A stretch of 64,000 nucleotides of DNA from an uncultured Burkholderiaceae bacterium. GTDB taxonomy: Bacteria > Pseudomonadota > Gammaproteobacteria > Burkholderiales > Burkholderiaceae_F. This document shows positions 25,251 to 34,407 of the stretch, one piece after another. The notes under the pieces are model-generated. The model did not search any database, was not told the origin of the DNA, and was given only the letters and a program-made list of their open reading frames with translations. Numbering within the stretch: position 1 is the stretch's first letter; each line of letters starts with the position of its first letter. The DNA lies in contig CALXQR010000006.1 in the NCBI GenBank assembly GCA_944390675.1, forward strand, positions 62,001-126,000, read 5' to 3'. Made by a program: the position numbers and the translations under genes.

Positions 25251-26402
25251 TCATAACGGCTCCGACAGGAAAAACGATCCAATGGAACAAAGCGCGCCAA
25301 TCGCCACCAAAATATACATCACAACCGTGATCCCATAAGCGTCAGCCACCATGCCTAAAAGCGGAGTAAAGATTCCGCCCAAACTGGCCGAAAGCCCCAT
25401 AGTCACGCCGGAAGCTAAGCCAACGTTCTTCGCCAAATACGATTGTCCCAAAACAACGAATGCGGCATAAGTGCCGTTCAAGGTAAAACTGATGACGAGC
25501 ATAATGGGATAAACCCACCAAACGGACGGCACAACCAGTAAGAGCGCAAATGCGGGGGCCATCAGAATGTAACCCAATTTGCATGCTTTAATAAGACCTA
25601 CTTGATCGGTGAACCAGCCGCCCGCCACCGTCATGAAGGCGCCGCTCAAACACAAAAATGAAAGCAACGTGCCGGAGAACGCCTCAGAAATACCAAAACG
25701 GTAGATGCAAAAGAGGGGAAGGAAGGCCAGAACACTCGTCGTTGCCACACTTCTAAAGAGAATCACAACGGTCAGTCTGGCAAAGGCGGACCAATCATTT
25801 GTCCCTTCGGGTCGCGTTGTCCGAGGCTCACCCGATTTAACTCTTTCTGTTTTAACGATAGATAGCATTTTGGGAACCGCCCAGAGCATGAGCGCAGCCA
25901 TCGCAACACCCAAAATCCCAAAAAGAAGGGTTCCGGGCGTACCCCACGCCGTTAACGCCGCCGCAGCAATCAAAGGAGCGACACCGAAACCCACGTTGCC
26001 GCCGACAGAAAATATGCCGATACCGGTTGCTTTCTTTTCCGAGGTGTAATTGACGACACGAGCTGCCACAGGATGGAAAATCGAACTGCCGACACCCATG
26101 AGCGTAATAGCGATGAAGATCAACCAATAGTTAGAAACAAGCCCCGAAACGCCGAGTCCGATTCCGCTCATCGCAATACCTAAAGCCATAAACCAAGGTT
26201 TGGAGCTTTTGTCAGCCCAGTAACCAAAAGCCGGCTGAACAATGGACGAAAGACAAGAAGAGGCAAACATCAAGCCCGCCACTTCGGTATAGGAAAGGCC
26301 GTTATAGAGGACTAAAAATGGCAGAATGGCGGGGAGTGCGCCCGGCGCCAAATCCACACAAAGGTGGCCCAATGAAACCAAATATACGAAAAACTTCTGC
26401 AC
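25251..26402 (-). CDS. MFS transporter, fosmidomycin-resistance (FSR) type
   Basis: The 383-aa, 12-segment carrier shows FSR-family features: HLCVDLAPGALPAILPFL at the N-terminus and GSSIFHPVAARVVNYTSEKKATGIGIFSVGGNVGFGVAPLI in segments 4-5. FSR proteins export fosmidomycin and other small molecules. The start is GTG at 26402 (an in-frame stop lies just upstream) and lacks a clear ribosome site. The upstream minus-strand region contains a pseudoknot-like structured element, so leader control is possible. The 3' end abuts the TnpB element. Confidence 0.82.
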   Translation of the reverse strand: MQKFFVYLVSLGHLCVDLAPGALPAILPFLVLYNGLSYTEVAGLMFASSCLSSIVQPAFGYWADKSSKPWFMALGIAMSGIGLGVSGLVSNYWLIFIAITLMGVGSSIFHPVAARVVNYTSEKKATGIGIFSVGGNVGFGVAPLIAAAALTAWGTPGTLLFGILGVAMAALMLWAVPKMLSIVKTERVKSGEPRTTRPEGTNDWSAFARLTVVILFRSVATTSVLAFLPLFCIYRFGISEAFSGTLLSFLCLSGAFMTVAGGWFTDQVGLIKACKLGYILMAPAFALLLVVPSVWWVYPIMLVISFTLNGTYAAFVVLGQSYLAKNVGLASGVTMGLSASLGGIFTPLLGMVADAYGITVVMYILVAIGALCSIGSFFLSEPL

Positions 26403-26470
26403 GATTATCGCTTAAAAAAGGGGAATCCCGAAACGAATTCTCGGACGTACTAGAAACTATAATCAATTTT

Positions 26471-26547
26471 GAGAGGTTGATTGTACCCATGGGAAGTCGG
26501 CGCAAATGCTGGAGGTTCGCCGCCCAGCACTGGATGTTCAGCCTCTC
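26471..26547 (-). promoter_or_regulatory. Possible structured leader RNA (riboswitch-like) before the FSR-type MFS gene
   Basis: A closed 77-nt element: outer stem GAGAGGTTGA (26471-26480) with TCAGCCTCTC (26538-26547, one G-T pair), inner hairpin TGCTGG/CCAGCA (26507-26529) and a possible pseudoknot CGGCG (26498-26502) with loop bases CGCCG (26518-26522). Read on the minus strand it would be the 5' leader about 70 nt before the MFS start. It matches no riboswitch class I could recall. Strand is inferred from the downstream gene. The rest of 26403-26805 is AT-rich. Confidence 0.4.
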
Positions 26548-26681
26548 ATTTTGTTTGGGTAATTTGATTTAATATCGCTCAGATTAGAATAAAAGCAGGG
26601 TAGGAAAGAGGAATAAAACTCATTAAAAATAGATTATTTCGGCGAGAACTATTAAATTAATATTTGTTCTTGGATCATTAT

Positions 26682-26762
26682 TTGATACTATTCTATCAAA
26701 AATAAATTAACATGTCAAATCGCGACTGAAATTTCTTCTGTCTTCACAAATTTAAATTTGTG
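26682..26762. promoter_or_regulatory. Two palindromes upstream of the TPR gene
   Basis: TTTGATA-CTATTC-TATCAAA (26682-26701) and the perfect CACAAATTT-AAATTTGTG (26745-26762) lie 125 and 44 bp before the start at 26806. They are placed like operators for a dimeric regulator. No regulator is assigned. Confidence 0.4.
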
Positions 26763-26805
26763 CACGTAAAATCGTTGAAGAACACAAACCTTCTGTCGAT
26801 TAAAA

Positions 26806-27384
26806 ATGACGATTACACCAAAACTGTCTGCTAAATTATGTTCTCTGTTTATCAGCACGACTTTGTGCGGTGGCGTTTTGTCTACAAACGCACAGGCGCA
26901 AACAGTATCTAAAACCGCCATTAAGAATCAGACAGTTATCACTGAGCTCACCCAAAGCACTACGGAATCTGTTTTAAGTGTTTTAAACGAACGTATTTAC
27001 AAGGTTTCTGAAATCCAGGAACTTTTAAACGTGATTTTGTCCTATCCGAGACCGGATGTCGGACAAGTTCAAATGGCAGACCAATTAAACACGTTTGGAA
27101 CAAAAGCGTTTAACGAGAAAAACTACGCATTAGCAGCAAAGCTTTTCGGCAGAGCTACCAAAGCCAATCCGGCGAATCTATCGAGCTGGTGCAATCTGTC
27201 GATGGCAAGTTTTGAGAACAAGGACTTTAAAATCGCGCAGACAGCAGCACTTCAGGCGTTAATTCTTCAACCGCACTACAGAGACATTTGGATTTTGGTT
27301 AAAAACGCCTGTCAGCAAAACAAAGAGCAAACGTGTCAGAAAAACGCAGAAGTAATCCTGCAGGAGCTGCAGTACATCAAATAG
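26806..27384 (+). CDS. Exported TPR-repeat protein
   Basis: The 192-aa protein has a signal peptide (about 1-31, ending STNAQA) and a C-terminal pair of TPR-like helix repeats (FGTKAFNEKNYALAAKLFGRATKANP, then WCNLSMASFENKDFKIAQTAALQALILQP). It is likely a periplasmic scaffolding protein that binds partner proteins. Function and partner are unknown. It stands alone, with palindromic candidate operators upstream and a palindrome cluster between it and the convergent umuC gene. Confidence 0.75.
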   Translation: MTITPKLSAKLCSLFISTTLCGGVLSTNAQAQTVSKTAIKNQTVITELTQSTTESVLSVLNERIYKVSEIQELLNVILSYPRPDVGQVQMADQLNTFGTKAFNEKNYALAAKLFGRATKANPANLSSWCNLSMASFENKDFKIAQTAALQALILQPHYRDIWILVKNACQQNKEQTCQKNAEVILQELQYIK

Positions 27385-27585
27385 ACAGGAAAGCGCCTGA
27401 AACTCCTCAAAAACATCTAAACACAAGGCAACATAATAATAGTTATGTTGAATTAAGAGCGATCTTTTTCTAGGATTACAAGGTTAGGTTATTCAATATC
27501 CAGCCCCCCTCTTTTAATACCAAACCAAGACAAACCTTTCACTCTTGAACACAAGCGGATATATCAAAAAAATACATCAGAACAT

Positions 27586-27690
27586 AATCTGCCAGATTAC
27601 GTTCTGCCAGAATACAATCTTCTGTTGTATAAATTGATGCACGCATGCATCATTTTTTATATTTTTTGATGCATCGATGCATCAATTTAT
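27586..27690. repeat. Cluster of palindromes between the TPR gene and umuC
   Basis: In the 321-bp gap 27385-27705 four palindromes stand close together: AATCTG-C-CAGATT (27586-27598), TTCTG-C-CAGAA (27602-27612, extended by GATT/AATC at 12 bp either side), TGATGCA-CGCA-TGCATCA (27635-27652) and the perfect 20-bp TTGATGCATCGATGCATCAA (27666-27685). The last two also pair with each other through ATAAATTGATGCA / TGCATCAATTTAT. T-runs follow both on the plus strand, so part may be a terminator for the TPR gene 250 nt away. No gene is seen here. Confidence 0.5.
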
Positions 27691-27705
27691 ATTTTTCCGT
27701 TGAAA

Positions 27706-28962
27706 TCAAACCTTCAAAACTTCCGAAAACCTTGTTGTATACGACGGGCTTTTCATCGCCCGGCGCATCTTCCAGTCCTCTGAAGAGCGTTTAACAGCGG
27801 AAAAGCAGATTGTCCCCGAACCATACTTGGCATTCAGATCATCCAATACCGCAGAAAGAGTGCTTTTTTTCTCATCTTCAAAGGCAAATAAATCAAAAGC
27901 TGTCTCTTCCTGCGGTTTGATATCTTCCAAAACAACTCCGGCCTTTTTATAGGCGATCCCCGGTTTAAAAAGACGATCCAAAAGCTTCACGGCATGGTTT
28001 AAAACTGTCGGCGTATCGCAAACATAAGTGCCTAAATCAACCGAATCCACCCCGACATAGGAAGGACTTTCCAACTTAAATCGATTCGAGAGAATAAAAA
28101 TACCGACCCGCTTTGCTCTCAGGCGCTCTTTGCGAAGCACGCCTGCCGCTTCCTCCGCATGCATCGTGACGGCACTCAGAAGGTCATTTTTGTCGAAAAC
28201 ATCATTGGCAAAACTTCTGCTTCTTAAAATACGCTGCCTCAGAGGCGCTTCGGGCTCAAACTCAATGGACTCCAGCCCTCTTAATTCCCGGGCGGTTTGA
28301 ATGACGTTAATCGGGAAACACTCTCTCAGAAGACCTTCGGAGGCAAGACTTAAATCAAGAGGCGTCAAAATTCCCAATTTCTCCAGGCGTCTGCTCAATT
28401 GAGCGCCGATACCCCATATTTCGCCCACTCTTTGACACGCAAGCGCCTTTTTCTGACGTTCAGGCGTCAGATCATTCCAATTGAGCACGCCTTTCAGGGC
28501 GGGTACCCTTTTAGCCAAATGATTGCAGTACTTGGCAAGCGTTTTCGTGGGCGCGATGCCCACACAGGCAGGAATGCCGATCCATTGGAATATTTTTGAG
28601 CGGATTTCAAAGCCCAAAGATGTCAAATTCTTCAGGCCGGACAGGTTCGCGAAGCACTCGTCAATGGAATAAACCTCCACCTCCGGCACAAAGGAGGCGA
28701 TAATCGCCATCATGCGAGAGGACATATCGCCGTAGAGCTCGTAATTACTTGAAAAGACAGCGACTTTGTGTCTTTTAATCAGATCTTTAACTTGAAAAAG
28801 AGGGGTTCCGCGCTTCAGTCCCAAGGCTTTTGCCTCGGCCGTCAGCGTCACGATGCAGCCGTCATTGTTGCTTAGTACAACCACCGGACGGTGACGAAGA
28901 TCGGGCCTGAAGACGCGTTCGCAGGAGGCATAGAAAGAATTGCCGTCTATCAGGGCGTACAT
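27706..28962 (-). CDS. umuC: DNA polymerase V catalytic subunit UmuC (Y family)
   Basis: The 418-aa Y-family polymerase has catalytic residues Asp6 ([13 protein letters not shown]) and Asp101-Glu102 (VYSIDECF), the palm insert SNNDGCIV, and helix-hairpin-helix thumb sequence around [16 protein letters not shown]. It copies past DNA lesions as UmuD'2C during the SOS response. The ATG lies 13 nt after the umuD stop on the same strand, forming the usual umuDC operon. Length is normal. Confidence 0.93.
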   Translation of the reverse strand: MYALIDGNSFYASCERVFRPDLRHRPVVVLSNNDGCIVTLTAEAKALGLKRGTPLFQVKDLIKRHKVAVFSSNYELYGDMSSRMMAIIASFVPEVEVYSIDECFANLSGLKNLTSLGFEIRSKIFQWIGIPACVGIAPTKTLAKYCNHLAKRVPALKGVLNWNDLTPERQKKALACQRVGEIWGIGAQLSRRLEKLGILTPLDLSLASEGLLRECFPINVIQTARELRGLESIEFEPEAPLRQRILRSRSFANDVFDKNDLLSAVTMHAEEAAGVLRKERLRAKRVGIFILSNRFKLESPSYVGVDSVDLGTYVCDTPTVLNHAVKLLDRLFKPGIAYKKAGVVLEDIKPQEETAFDLFAFEDEKKSTLSAVLDDLNAKYGSGTICFSAVKRSSEDWKMRRAMKSPSYTTRFSEVLKV

Positions 28963-28975
28963 AATGAAGCGAGCC

Positions 28976-29602
28976 TTACGCGGCGACTTTCCCGGAGACC
29001 GCCTTAATAACGAAGTTCACCACGCCAAAGAGCTGCCACTCCTGACCTTCCTGAGGATAGATGTCGGGATACTGACCGCTGGAATTCTCCGCTTTTAAAT
29101 AAAAGCCATTGCCGGTTTTGACAAAGCGCTTAACGGTGTATTCATTGTCAATCTGCATAACGACAATATCGCCGTTTTTAGGCGTGCGGGAGCGATCCAC
29201 CACAATCAAATCATCTTCGGAAAGCCCGGCATCAACCATGGATTGACCGGAAACTCTCAAAACAAAAGTCGCCGGCGCGTTGTCAATCAGCAAGTCATTG
29301 AAATCCAACGTTTCTCTGTAGCTCTCTGCCGGCGACGGAAAGCCCGCCTGCACAGAATACTCAAACAAAGGAACGCTCACTTTGGTGCGCGGAAGAACTT
29401 TTGAGGCCCATTGCGGCGCCGTCTCCCTTGTCTCCGCCTGAGGAGTCAACGCTTGTCTCAGCCATTTGCCTCCTCCTTTTGCCTGGAAAACCTTCTTTTG
29501 CACTTCCGTCACACGGGCGATAATCGTCGCACCAAGGGCTTCTTCGCCCTCGGGCTTGCGACCGGCATTCGCTCTTTTACCGCCTCGTTGTTTGGTTTGC
29601 AT
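28976..29602 (-). CDS. umuD: UmuD-type S24 peptidase with N-terminal extension (possible self-repressor)
   Basis: The 208-aa protein has the UmuD core: cleavage site Ala86-Gly87 ([11 protein letters not shown]), catalytic Ser121 (SGQSMVDAG) and Lys158 (YTVKRF). The Ser-Lys spacing of 37 equals that of E. coli UmuD. It is about 65 residues longer at the N-terminus: a basic stretch ([14 protein letters not shown]) and [16 protein letters not shown], which looks like a small DNA-binding (ribbon-helix-helix-like) domain. Self-cleavage during SOS would separate this from the UmuD' part, as LexA is separated. A 27-bp palindrome sits just upstream. Ordinary UmuD with a longer tail is the alternative. 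Confidence 0.88.
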   Translation of the reverse strand: MQTKQRGGKRANAGRKPEGEEALGATIIARVTEVQKKVFQAKGGGKWLRQALTPQAETRETAPQWASKVLPRTKVSVPLFEYSVQAGFPSPAESYRETLDFNDLLIDNAPATFVLRVSGQSMVDAGLSEDDLIVVDRSRTPKNGDIVVMQIDNEYTVKRFVKTGNGFYLKAENSSGQYPDIYPQEGQEWQLFGVVNFVIKAVSGKVAA

Positions 29603-29622
29603 TTGAAAATTTCCTTATCTTT

Positions 29623-29649
29623 TTTTGATATTGTATTACAATTTCAAAA
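29623..29649. promoter_or_regulatory. 27-bp palindromic operator upstream of umuDC
   Basis: TTTTGA-T-ATTGTA-T-TACAAT-T-TCAAAA is symmetric apart from its three unpaired T positions. It lies 21-47 bp before the umuD start on the minus strand. It does not match the CTGTATATATATACAG type of LexA box, so it may bind the UmuD N-terminal domain or another repressor. Confidence 0.6.
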
Positions 29650-29716
29650 GAAAAGCAAATACCCACAAAAAAGCGCCGATCGTTCAATCAGCGCCTTTTC
29701 AGTTTCTAAGAACCAA

Positions 29717-29995
29717 TCATTGTTTGCGGAGTTCTTTTTCCAGAAGCTGCTGCAAGAGCTTGTTTTCTGCGCGAAGCCGCTCTATTTCTTGACGAAGTTC
29801 GGTGTACTCCTCCACTTTCTTACCAGACTCCCCCTGCCCGCCTGCCTGAGGCGCGGAAGGTTCTGTCTGTGTTTGCTCGGAGCGTCCGAAGAAGTACCAA
29901 AGCGCAACAGCCAAGAGAATCAGCAAAAGCCAATTGGGAAGACCGGGAAAAAGCGGAGCGCCTAAAAAATGAGGTCCGAATACATGATGGAACAT
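29717..29995 (-). CDS. Small membrane protein with coiled-coil tail (92 aa)
   Basis: Hydrophobic segment LPNWLLLILLAVALWYFFG (about 20-38), a Gln/Pro/Gly-rich linker, then a charged heptad-like coiled coil (ELRQEIERLRAENKLLQQLLEKEL, about 67-90). GGAGG lies 7 nt before the ATG, so it is probably translated. It may anchor or oligomerise at the inner membrane. The family was not recognised. Confidence 0.65.
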   Translation of the reverse strand: MFHHVFGPHFLGAPLFPGLPNWLLLILLAVALWYFFGRSEQTQTEPSAPQAGGQGESGKKVEEYTELRQEIERLRAENKLLQQLLEKELRKQ

Positions 29996-30183
29996 AGACG
30001 ATCCTCCAAAATCAAATTAGAGAATGTTCTGTGTTGAAGATACAAAACTTTAGAGACAGCGTCAATGCACTAAAAGTACAGAAATCGTCATCGTAATGAC
30101 CGAAATCTCTATATTTTTCGGTTAGTATACTAAGTAAATTCTATATTTTATACTCTTTTGGATATTGAAACTCAACCTAGATT

Positions 30184-30939
30184 TCAGTTCCAAAGACCGG
30201 CCGCAATACAGGGCTGTTTTACAAAAACGTTCTCGTTTTTCTGAATACTTTCGATGCGTTTGGCGCGCTTACATTCCCATGAGTCCACAGGATAGATCTT
30301 ATCCCAGGCTTTCATAAGGTGATACTGCTGACGGCTCATCTTAAAAAACGGCCGATAGCTGTACGCCATGTAAAAGTAGGATCGGGCGATTTGCCCCCGA
30401 GCTCTTTCAGGAGGCTCCACTCGCCTGCCTTCAATCTTTACCTGACAGGAACCGAAGTCGCTTTGCGCGTGCGTGAGCATTTGGAAGTTGTAGTTTTGGC
30501 GAGCGGCGTTCACCGAACCGATTGCAGGATACAGGTTATACATATCGGCCTGCATCAAGCGGTACTCTTTGTTGGCCAACTCTGCACAGCGCCGCCCTTT
30601 AAAGGGCTTTCCTTTGGAATTGACGCAGGAGGGATGCCCCTCGCGCCACTCTTTAAAAGAGCGGCCGAAATTTTCAGCCGCTACGACATGTTCCCACTCC
30701 ACTTTCATCGCCCGCTTCGGGTATTTATCTGTTTTAAAACCCGCAGGCAAGGTGACATTTTTGTGAGCATCAAACTGCGCGCCGCAGTAAAGCGTCTCCC
30801 GATGATCAAAATAAACCTGCTCTTCCAATGCAGCCTTTGATTTATTAAAAGAGTCATTGACGCTGTTGCCTTGGTGCAGAGTCATGGTCGGCGCCAAGGC
30901 TAAAACAGCAGTCAATATTTTTAAGGACTCTAAGAACAT
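30184..30939 (-). CDS. endA: Endonuclease I family protein
   Basis: The 251-aa protein shows the EndA/NucM signature: EWEHVVAAENFG (catalytic His with EWEH), then MQADMYNLYPAIGSVNAARQNYNF, a beta-beta-alpha metal nuclease site. Several cysteines (Cys52, Cys104, Cys117, and others) suggest disulfides and a periplasmic location. The N-terminal MFLESLKILTAVLALAPTMTL is a short signal-like segment. It degrades double-stranded DNA nonspecifically, a possible barrier to transformation. Confidence 0.9.
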   Translation of the reverse strand: MFLESLKILTAVLALAPTMTLHQGNSVNDSFNKSKAALEEQVYFDHRETLYCGAQFDAHKNVTLPAGFKTDKYPKRAMKVEWEHVVAAENFGRSFKEWREGHPSCVNSKGKPFKGRRCAELANKEYRLMQADMYNLYPAIGSVNAARQNYNFQMLTHAQSDFGSCQVKIEGRRVEPPERARGQIARSYFYMAYSYRPFFKMSRQQYHLMKAWDKIYPVDSWECKRAKRIESIQKNENVFVKQPCIAAGLWN

Positions 30940-30967
30940 CTCAGACGGTTAACGCTTTAACAGCCTC

Positions 30968-32239
30968 TTAGTCATAAGTGGCAATTGAAGTGAAAAGCAC
31001 CTCCGTGCCCAACATGAAGTCTTCCAACTTCATCTTTTCATTGGCGTTGTGAGAGCCGTCTTGATTAGCAACAAAGATCATCGTCACGGGCACACCCATG
31101 TCTGCCATCACGGCTGAGTCATGGCCTGCGCCGCTCGGAATGTCCATGACGTCAATCCCCGCTTTTTGCGCTGCGTCTTTAAGGTGATTGAAAAGCTTCT
31201 TATCAACATCAGCTGCTTTGCACACCAACGTGCGGTCAAATTCAAAATGCACGCCGCGATCTGCGCCGACCGCATCGCACTCAGCCACTAAAAGCTTATG
31301 GAATCGATCCAACGTGTCCATTGAGAGGCTGCGCATATCTACGCTGAAGCTCACTTCACCGGGAATAATGGCAATCGCAGAAGACGGCGCGGTTTTGAAA
31401 ACGCCGACTGTAAACACCAAGTCTTCGCCCCTCACAAGCCATTCAGCCCAATGCTTTTCCATTCGATGAAGCATCTCGGCCATCGCCATCACTGCGTCAT
31501 GGCGGTATTGCTTATCAACAGCGCCAGAGTGCGCAGTCTGACCGATGCAGCGGCAGGTCTTGTGACGAAGATTGCCGCGAATACCTGTGACAATGCCGAC
31601 GCGGGCTTTGTCTTGGGAGTCCAGCGTGGGACCTTGCTCAATATGCAGTTCGGTGAAAGCCGCAATTTTCGAAAAATCGATGCTGGGCTCTGTTTTTACC
31701 ATATCCTCGGGATCGAAACCCGCCTCGCGAATCGCCTCGGCAAGCGTCTGATCTTTATTGCGGTGTTTGAGCGCCAGATCTTCTCGCGTCAACTGCCCTG
31801 CCATCGCAAGCGACCCCACATAGGCTTTGCCAAACCAGGAGCTTTCTTCCATACGAAAGACCACCATCGTCACATCGCGCTTGGGCTGAAAACCGATCTT
31901 TCTCATCCACCATAAAGTGGTGATCGCGGCGACAACGCCGGCTAAACCGTCATAATGGCCGCCTTGCGGGACGCTGTCGGCGTGCGATCCGGTCATGTAG
32001 CACGGCAATGAACGATCTTTGCCGGGAAGAGTTAAAAAGAGATTGCCGCAACGGTCAACCTTAATTTCAAGATCAAGCTCTCGAGCAATGTTTTTCAGAT
32101 ATTCATGAGCTTGATTTTCCAGGGGACCGTAACCTTGTCTGGAAATGCCCACGACAGGATCTCTGGAGAATTCGCGGATATCATCAAATACTTTTTTAGC
32201 GAAGGCTTTCGCACCTTCACGAAGGCGTTCTTGAGTCAT
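30968..32239 (-). CDS. M20-family amidohydrolase (N-carbamoyl amino acid/allantoate type)
   Basis: The 423-aa protein matches the Zn-dependent M20 amidohydrolases that cut N-carbamoyl-amino acids, allantoate or beta-ureidopropionate: TGSHADSVPQGGHYDGLAGVVA (first metal ligands), FRMEESSWFGKAYVGS, ELHIEQGPTLD, RGNLRHKTCRCIGQTAHSG and PSGAGHDSAVMA. The start is at ATG 32239, which has AGGGGAGAG before it; a longer frame to 32311 is open but lacks a site. The preferred substrate cannot be told. It acts in nitrogen salvage from ureides or pyrimidines. Confidence 0.88.
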   Translation of the reverse strand: MTQERLREGAKAFAKKVFDDIREFSRDPVVGISRQGYGPLENQAHEYLKNIARELDLEIKVDRCGNLFLTLPGKDRSLPCYMTGSHADSVPQGGHYDGLAGVVAAITTLWWMRKIGFQPKRDVTMVVFRMEESSWFGKAYVGSLAMAGQLTREDLALKHRNKDQTLAEAIREAGFDPEDMVKTEPSIDFSKIAAFTELHIEQGPTLDSQDKARVGIVTGIRGNLRHKTCRCIGQTAHSGAVDKQYRHDAVMAMAEMLHRMEKHWAEWLVRGEDLVFTVGVFKTAPSSAIAIIPGEVSFSVDMRSLSMDTLDRFHKLLVAECDAVGADRGVHFEFDRTLVCKAADVDKKLFNHLKDAAQKAGIDVMDIPSGAGHDSAVMADMGVPVTMIFVANQDGSHNANEKMKLEDFMLGTEVLFTSIATYD

Positions 32240-32413
32240 GTCTCTCCCCTTTGCAAAGACAATATTTCTGAACTTAATTTTGTGCTTTGAGTCTCGGAAA
32301 AACAAGACCAAAGATAGGATTTTTTTTGATTGATCCGATTAAAAATTTAAAAGTTATTAATAATATTGTTTTAATATTATTAACACATCATTTAACTATC
32401 TTTAAAAGATTAT

Positions 32414-33106
32414 TTAAATATTAATTATTGAGCGAACTTCCGAGAGGTTTTCGATCTCAAAATCTGGCATCCAAGCGGTGTTATTTTCGGCGTGCATTGG
32501 GTTGTACCAACAGGTTTTAATACCGACATTGATGCCGCCTGCGATATCGCTCGAAAGTGAGTCGCCTATGATAATCAGGCGGGACAAATCACGAGGCTTA
32601 AGAACGTCAAAAACTTGTTGGAAGAATACGGGGGAAGGTTTATCGGCACCGAGTTTTTCTGAAAGAAAAATACCGTCGACCAACTGATCAAAACCGGATT
32701 TTTTAAGTTTCCCCGTTTGGGCAACGACCGTACCATTGGAGACAACGTACTGGGGGATTTTGCCTTTGAATGAACTCACCAACTCGTAACTGTTGTCACG
32801 GAAAATGGCAGTTTCGCCCAGTCTTTTCTGATACGCCTCATTAAAGACAGCGGCATCGGTTTTCAAACCCAATTCACTAAAGAATGCTTCGAAGCGCCCG
32901 ACCAAAATTTCAGCTCGCGTGAGTTCCTTTCGCTCAAGCTTTTTCCAATACGCAGCATTGATCGCGCTGTAGCGTTCAATCATCTCCTGCGTGCAATCGC
33001 CAAGACCGAAATCTTTAAAAAGCGACTGCATACTCACCGCCTCTGCGGCAAGAAAATCCAGAAGCGTTCCGTCAACGTCCCAAAGCAGCGCGTCAAAATC
33101 AGCCAT
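32414..33106 (-). CDS. yjjG: HAD-family 5'-nucleotidase, YjjG type
   Basis: The 230-aa HAD hydrolase has motif I LLWDVDGTLLDF (nucleophile Asp), motif II VVSNGT, and motif IV IIGDSLSSDIAGGINVG. The start and cap (MQSLFKDFGL...INAAYWKKLERKELTRAEILVGRF) match YjjG, a pyrimidine nucleotide phosphatase that removes non-canonical nucleotides. ATG 33106 is preferred to an upstream TTG. It is probably monocistronic. Confidence 0.85.
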   Translation of the reverse strand: MADFDALLWDVDGTLLDFLAAEAVSMQSLFKDFGLGDCTQEMIERYSAINAAYWKKLERKELTRAEILVGRFEAFFSELGLKTDAAVFNEAYQKRLGETAIFRDNSYELVSSFKGKIPQYVVSNGTVVAQTGKLKKSGFDQLVDGIFLSEKLGADKPSPVFFQQVFDVLKPRDLSRLIIIGDSLSSDIAGGINVGIKTCWYNPMHAENNTAWMPDFEIENLSEVRSIINI

Positions 33107-33156
33107 TGGCAAGCATCCTAAAGTTCAAAAATCCAAATCCGATTGTATCGACATAA

Positions 33157-33198
33157 CGAAAAAGGAGAAAGCTTTTAACCTTCTCCTCTTTTCGTTTT
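33157..33198. terminator. Bidirectional terminator between the yjjG-type and esterase genes
   Basis: AACGAAAAAGGAGAA pairs with TTCTCCTCTTTTCGTT around AGCTTTTAACC, with A/T runs on both sides. It lies just after the 3' end of the esterase gene on the minus strand. Confidence 0.65.
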
Positions 33199-33219
33199 AC
33201 TCAATTACGCTATTCAATA

Positions 33220-34257
33220 CTAATTCTTGGACCAAACACGCTTTAAGAAGTCTCCCATCAAGCGATAATGATCACGTGTTTCAGGCGCCTGCATATTTAA
33301 ATAGTATTGCGCATGAGAAAGCGCCTCATAAACAATGAGCTCAGAGGGCGCTTCGTTAAGAAGAAGACGCGTATGCATCCGAACCGTATTGCTTAAGAAA
33401 AGATCACGTGTACCGGAAATCAAAAGCGTCGGCGGAAAAGCTTTAAGCGACTCATCATCGGCATAGACCGGTGACAAAAGCGGATCCTTCATATCGTGAC
33501 CGTTTGCGTAGGCAAGCGCCGCCGCTTTAATCATATGGTCGTAGTTACCCAAAACGTTATCCACGCCAGCATTCACAAAATAGCTGTCGCCAACTTTATC
33601 TAAATCAGCCCAAGGGGTACCTGAAATTAAAGCCGCGGGCATCGGAACGCCTGCCGCATGGGCCTGAAGCGCCAAAATCAAAACCATGGCGCCGCCTGTA
33701 GAGGTGCCAAAGACCGCCACGTTTTCAGCCCCATACTCCTTGACCACTGCCTTGTAGGCCGCGAAAGCGTCATCGATTGCCGCCGGGAACGGATGCTGAG
33801 GTGCCATGCGGTAATCCACGCAAATCGAGCGATAGCCGTTCCAAGCAGTCATGGGAATCGCCTCGGTGATGCCTGAAACGCCATGCCCCAAAACATAACC
33901 GCCGCCATGGATATAGAAAATAACCTTCTTTTCTTTGTGTTTAGCGATTGTTTTCGGTGTCAGCACATGCACCGGAACGTTTGCAATCTTTTCGGCATTA
34001 ACGTTGACATCAAAGTCTTCGGCTAATTTAAGGGCAGCTTCGCCCGCAGCTTTTGCGTAATCACCAGCTATCTTTTCCCACTCGGCAGTCGTCTTTGGTT
34101 CCATCTGCCACAAAGGCACCAAGGGCGCAGCAACCGTCTCGGCCATTGAAGGACTCAAGGTCGATGGCGCGGGAAACGCTTCACGGTCTTGGGCGGCTAA
34201 TGCGGCTGATGCTATAGCGACACAGGAAATAGCAGTGAAAAGACGAGTTAATTTCAT
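33220..34257 (-). CDS. Exported alpha/beta hydrolase (hormone-sensitive-lipase-like esterase)
   Basis: The 345-aa protein has a signal peptide (MKLTRLFTAISCVAIASAALA) and the family IV esterase features: oxyanion motif HGGGYVLG, nucleophile elbow GTSTGGAM, catalytic Asp in SGTRDLF and His in ALSHAQY. It likely hydrolyses short acyl esters in the periplasm. ATG 34257 has GGAG at good spacing; the upstream TTG at 34269 would include that ribosome site in the coding region, so it was rejected. Confidence 0.88.
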   Translation of the reverse strand: MKLTRLFTAISCVAIASAALAAQDREAFPAPSTLSPSMAETVAAPLVPLWQMEPKTTAEWEKIAGDYAKAAGEAALKLAEDFDVNVNAEKIANVPVHVLTPKTIAKHKEKKVIFYIHGGGYVLGHGVSGITEAIPMTAWNGYRSICVDYRMAPQHPFPAAIDDAFAAYKAVVKEYGAENVAVFGTSTGGAMVLILALQAHAAGVPMPAALISGTPWADLDKVGDSYFVNAGVDNVLGNYDHMIKAAALAYANGHDMKDPLLSPVYADDESLKAFPPTLLISGTRDLFLSNTVRMHTRLLLNEAPSELIVYEALSHAQYYLNMQAPETRDHYRLMGDFLKRVWSKN

Positions 34258-34352
34258 TTTTTGCTCCAACAGACCAACTGTTAGGAATTTAGCAAAGAAC
34301 GCGAATTAAATTGCGTAATATTTAAGCAAATTCTTGCCAAAAACTTTCCGCC

Positions 34353-34388
34353 CAAAAAATAACCGGTCGACAATTCCAAACCGGTTAT
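34353..34388 (-). terminator. Terminator of the parA-like operon
   Basis: On the minus strand ATAACCGG and CCGGTTAT pair across a 14-nt loop, followed by TTTTTT. It lies 20 nt after the RHH gene stop. Confidence 0.8.
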
Positions 34389-34407
34389 GTATCCTCTTTG
34401 CGGATTT

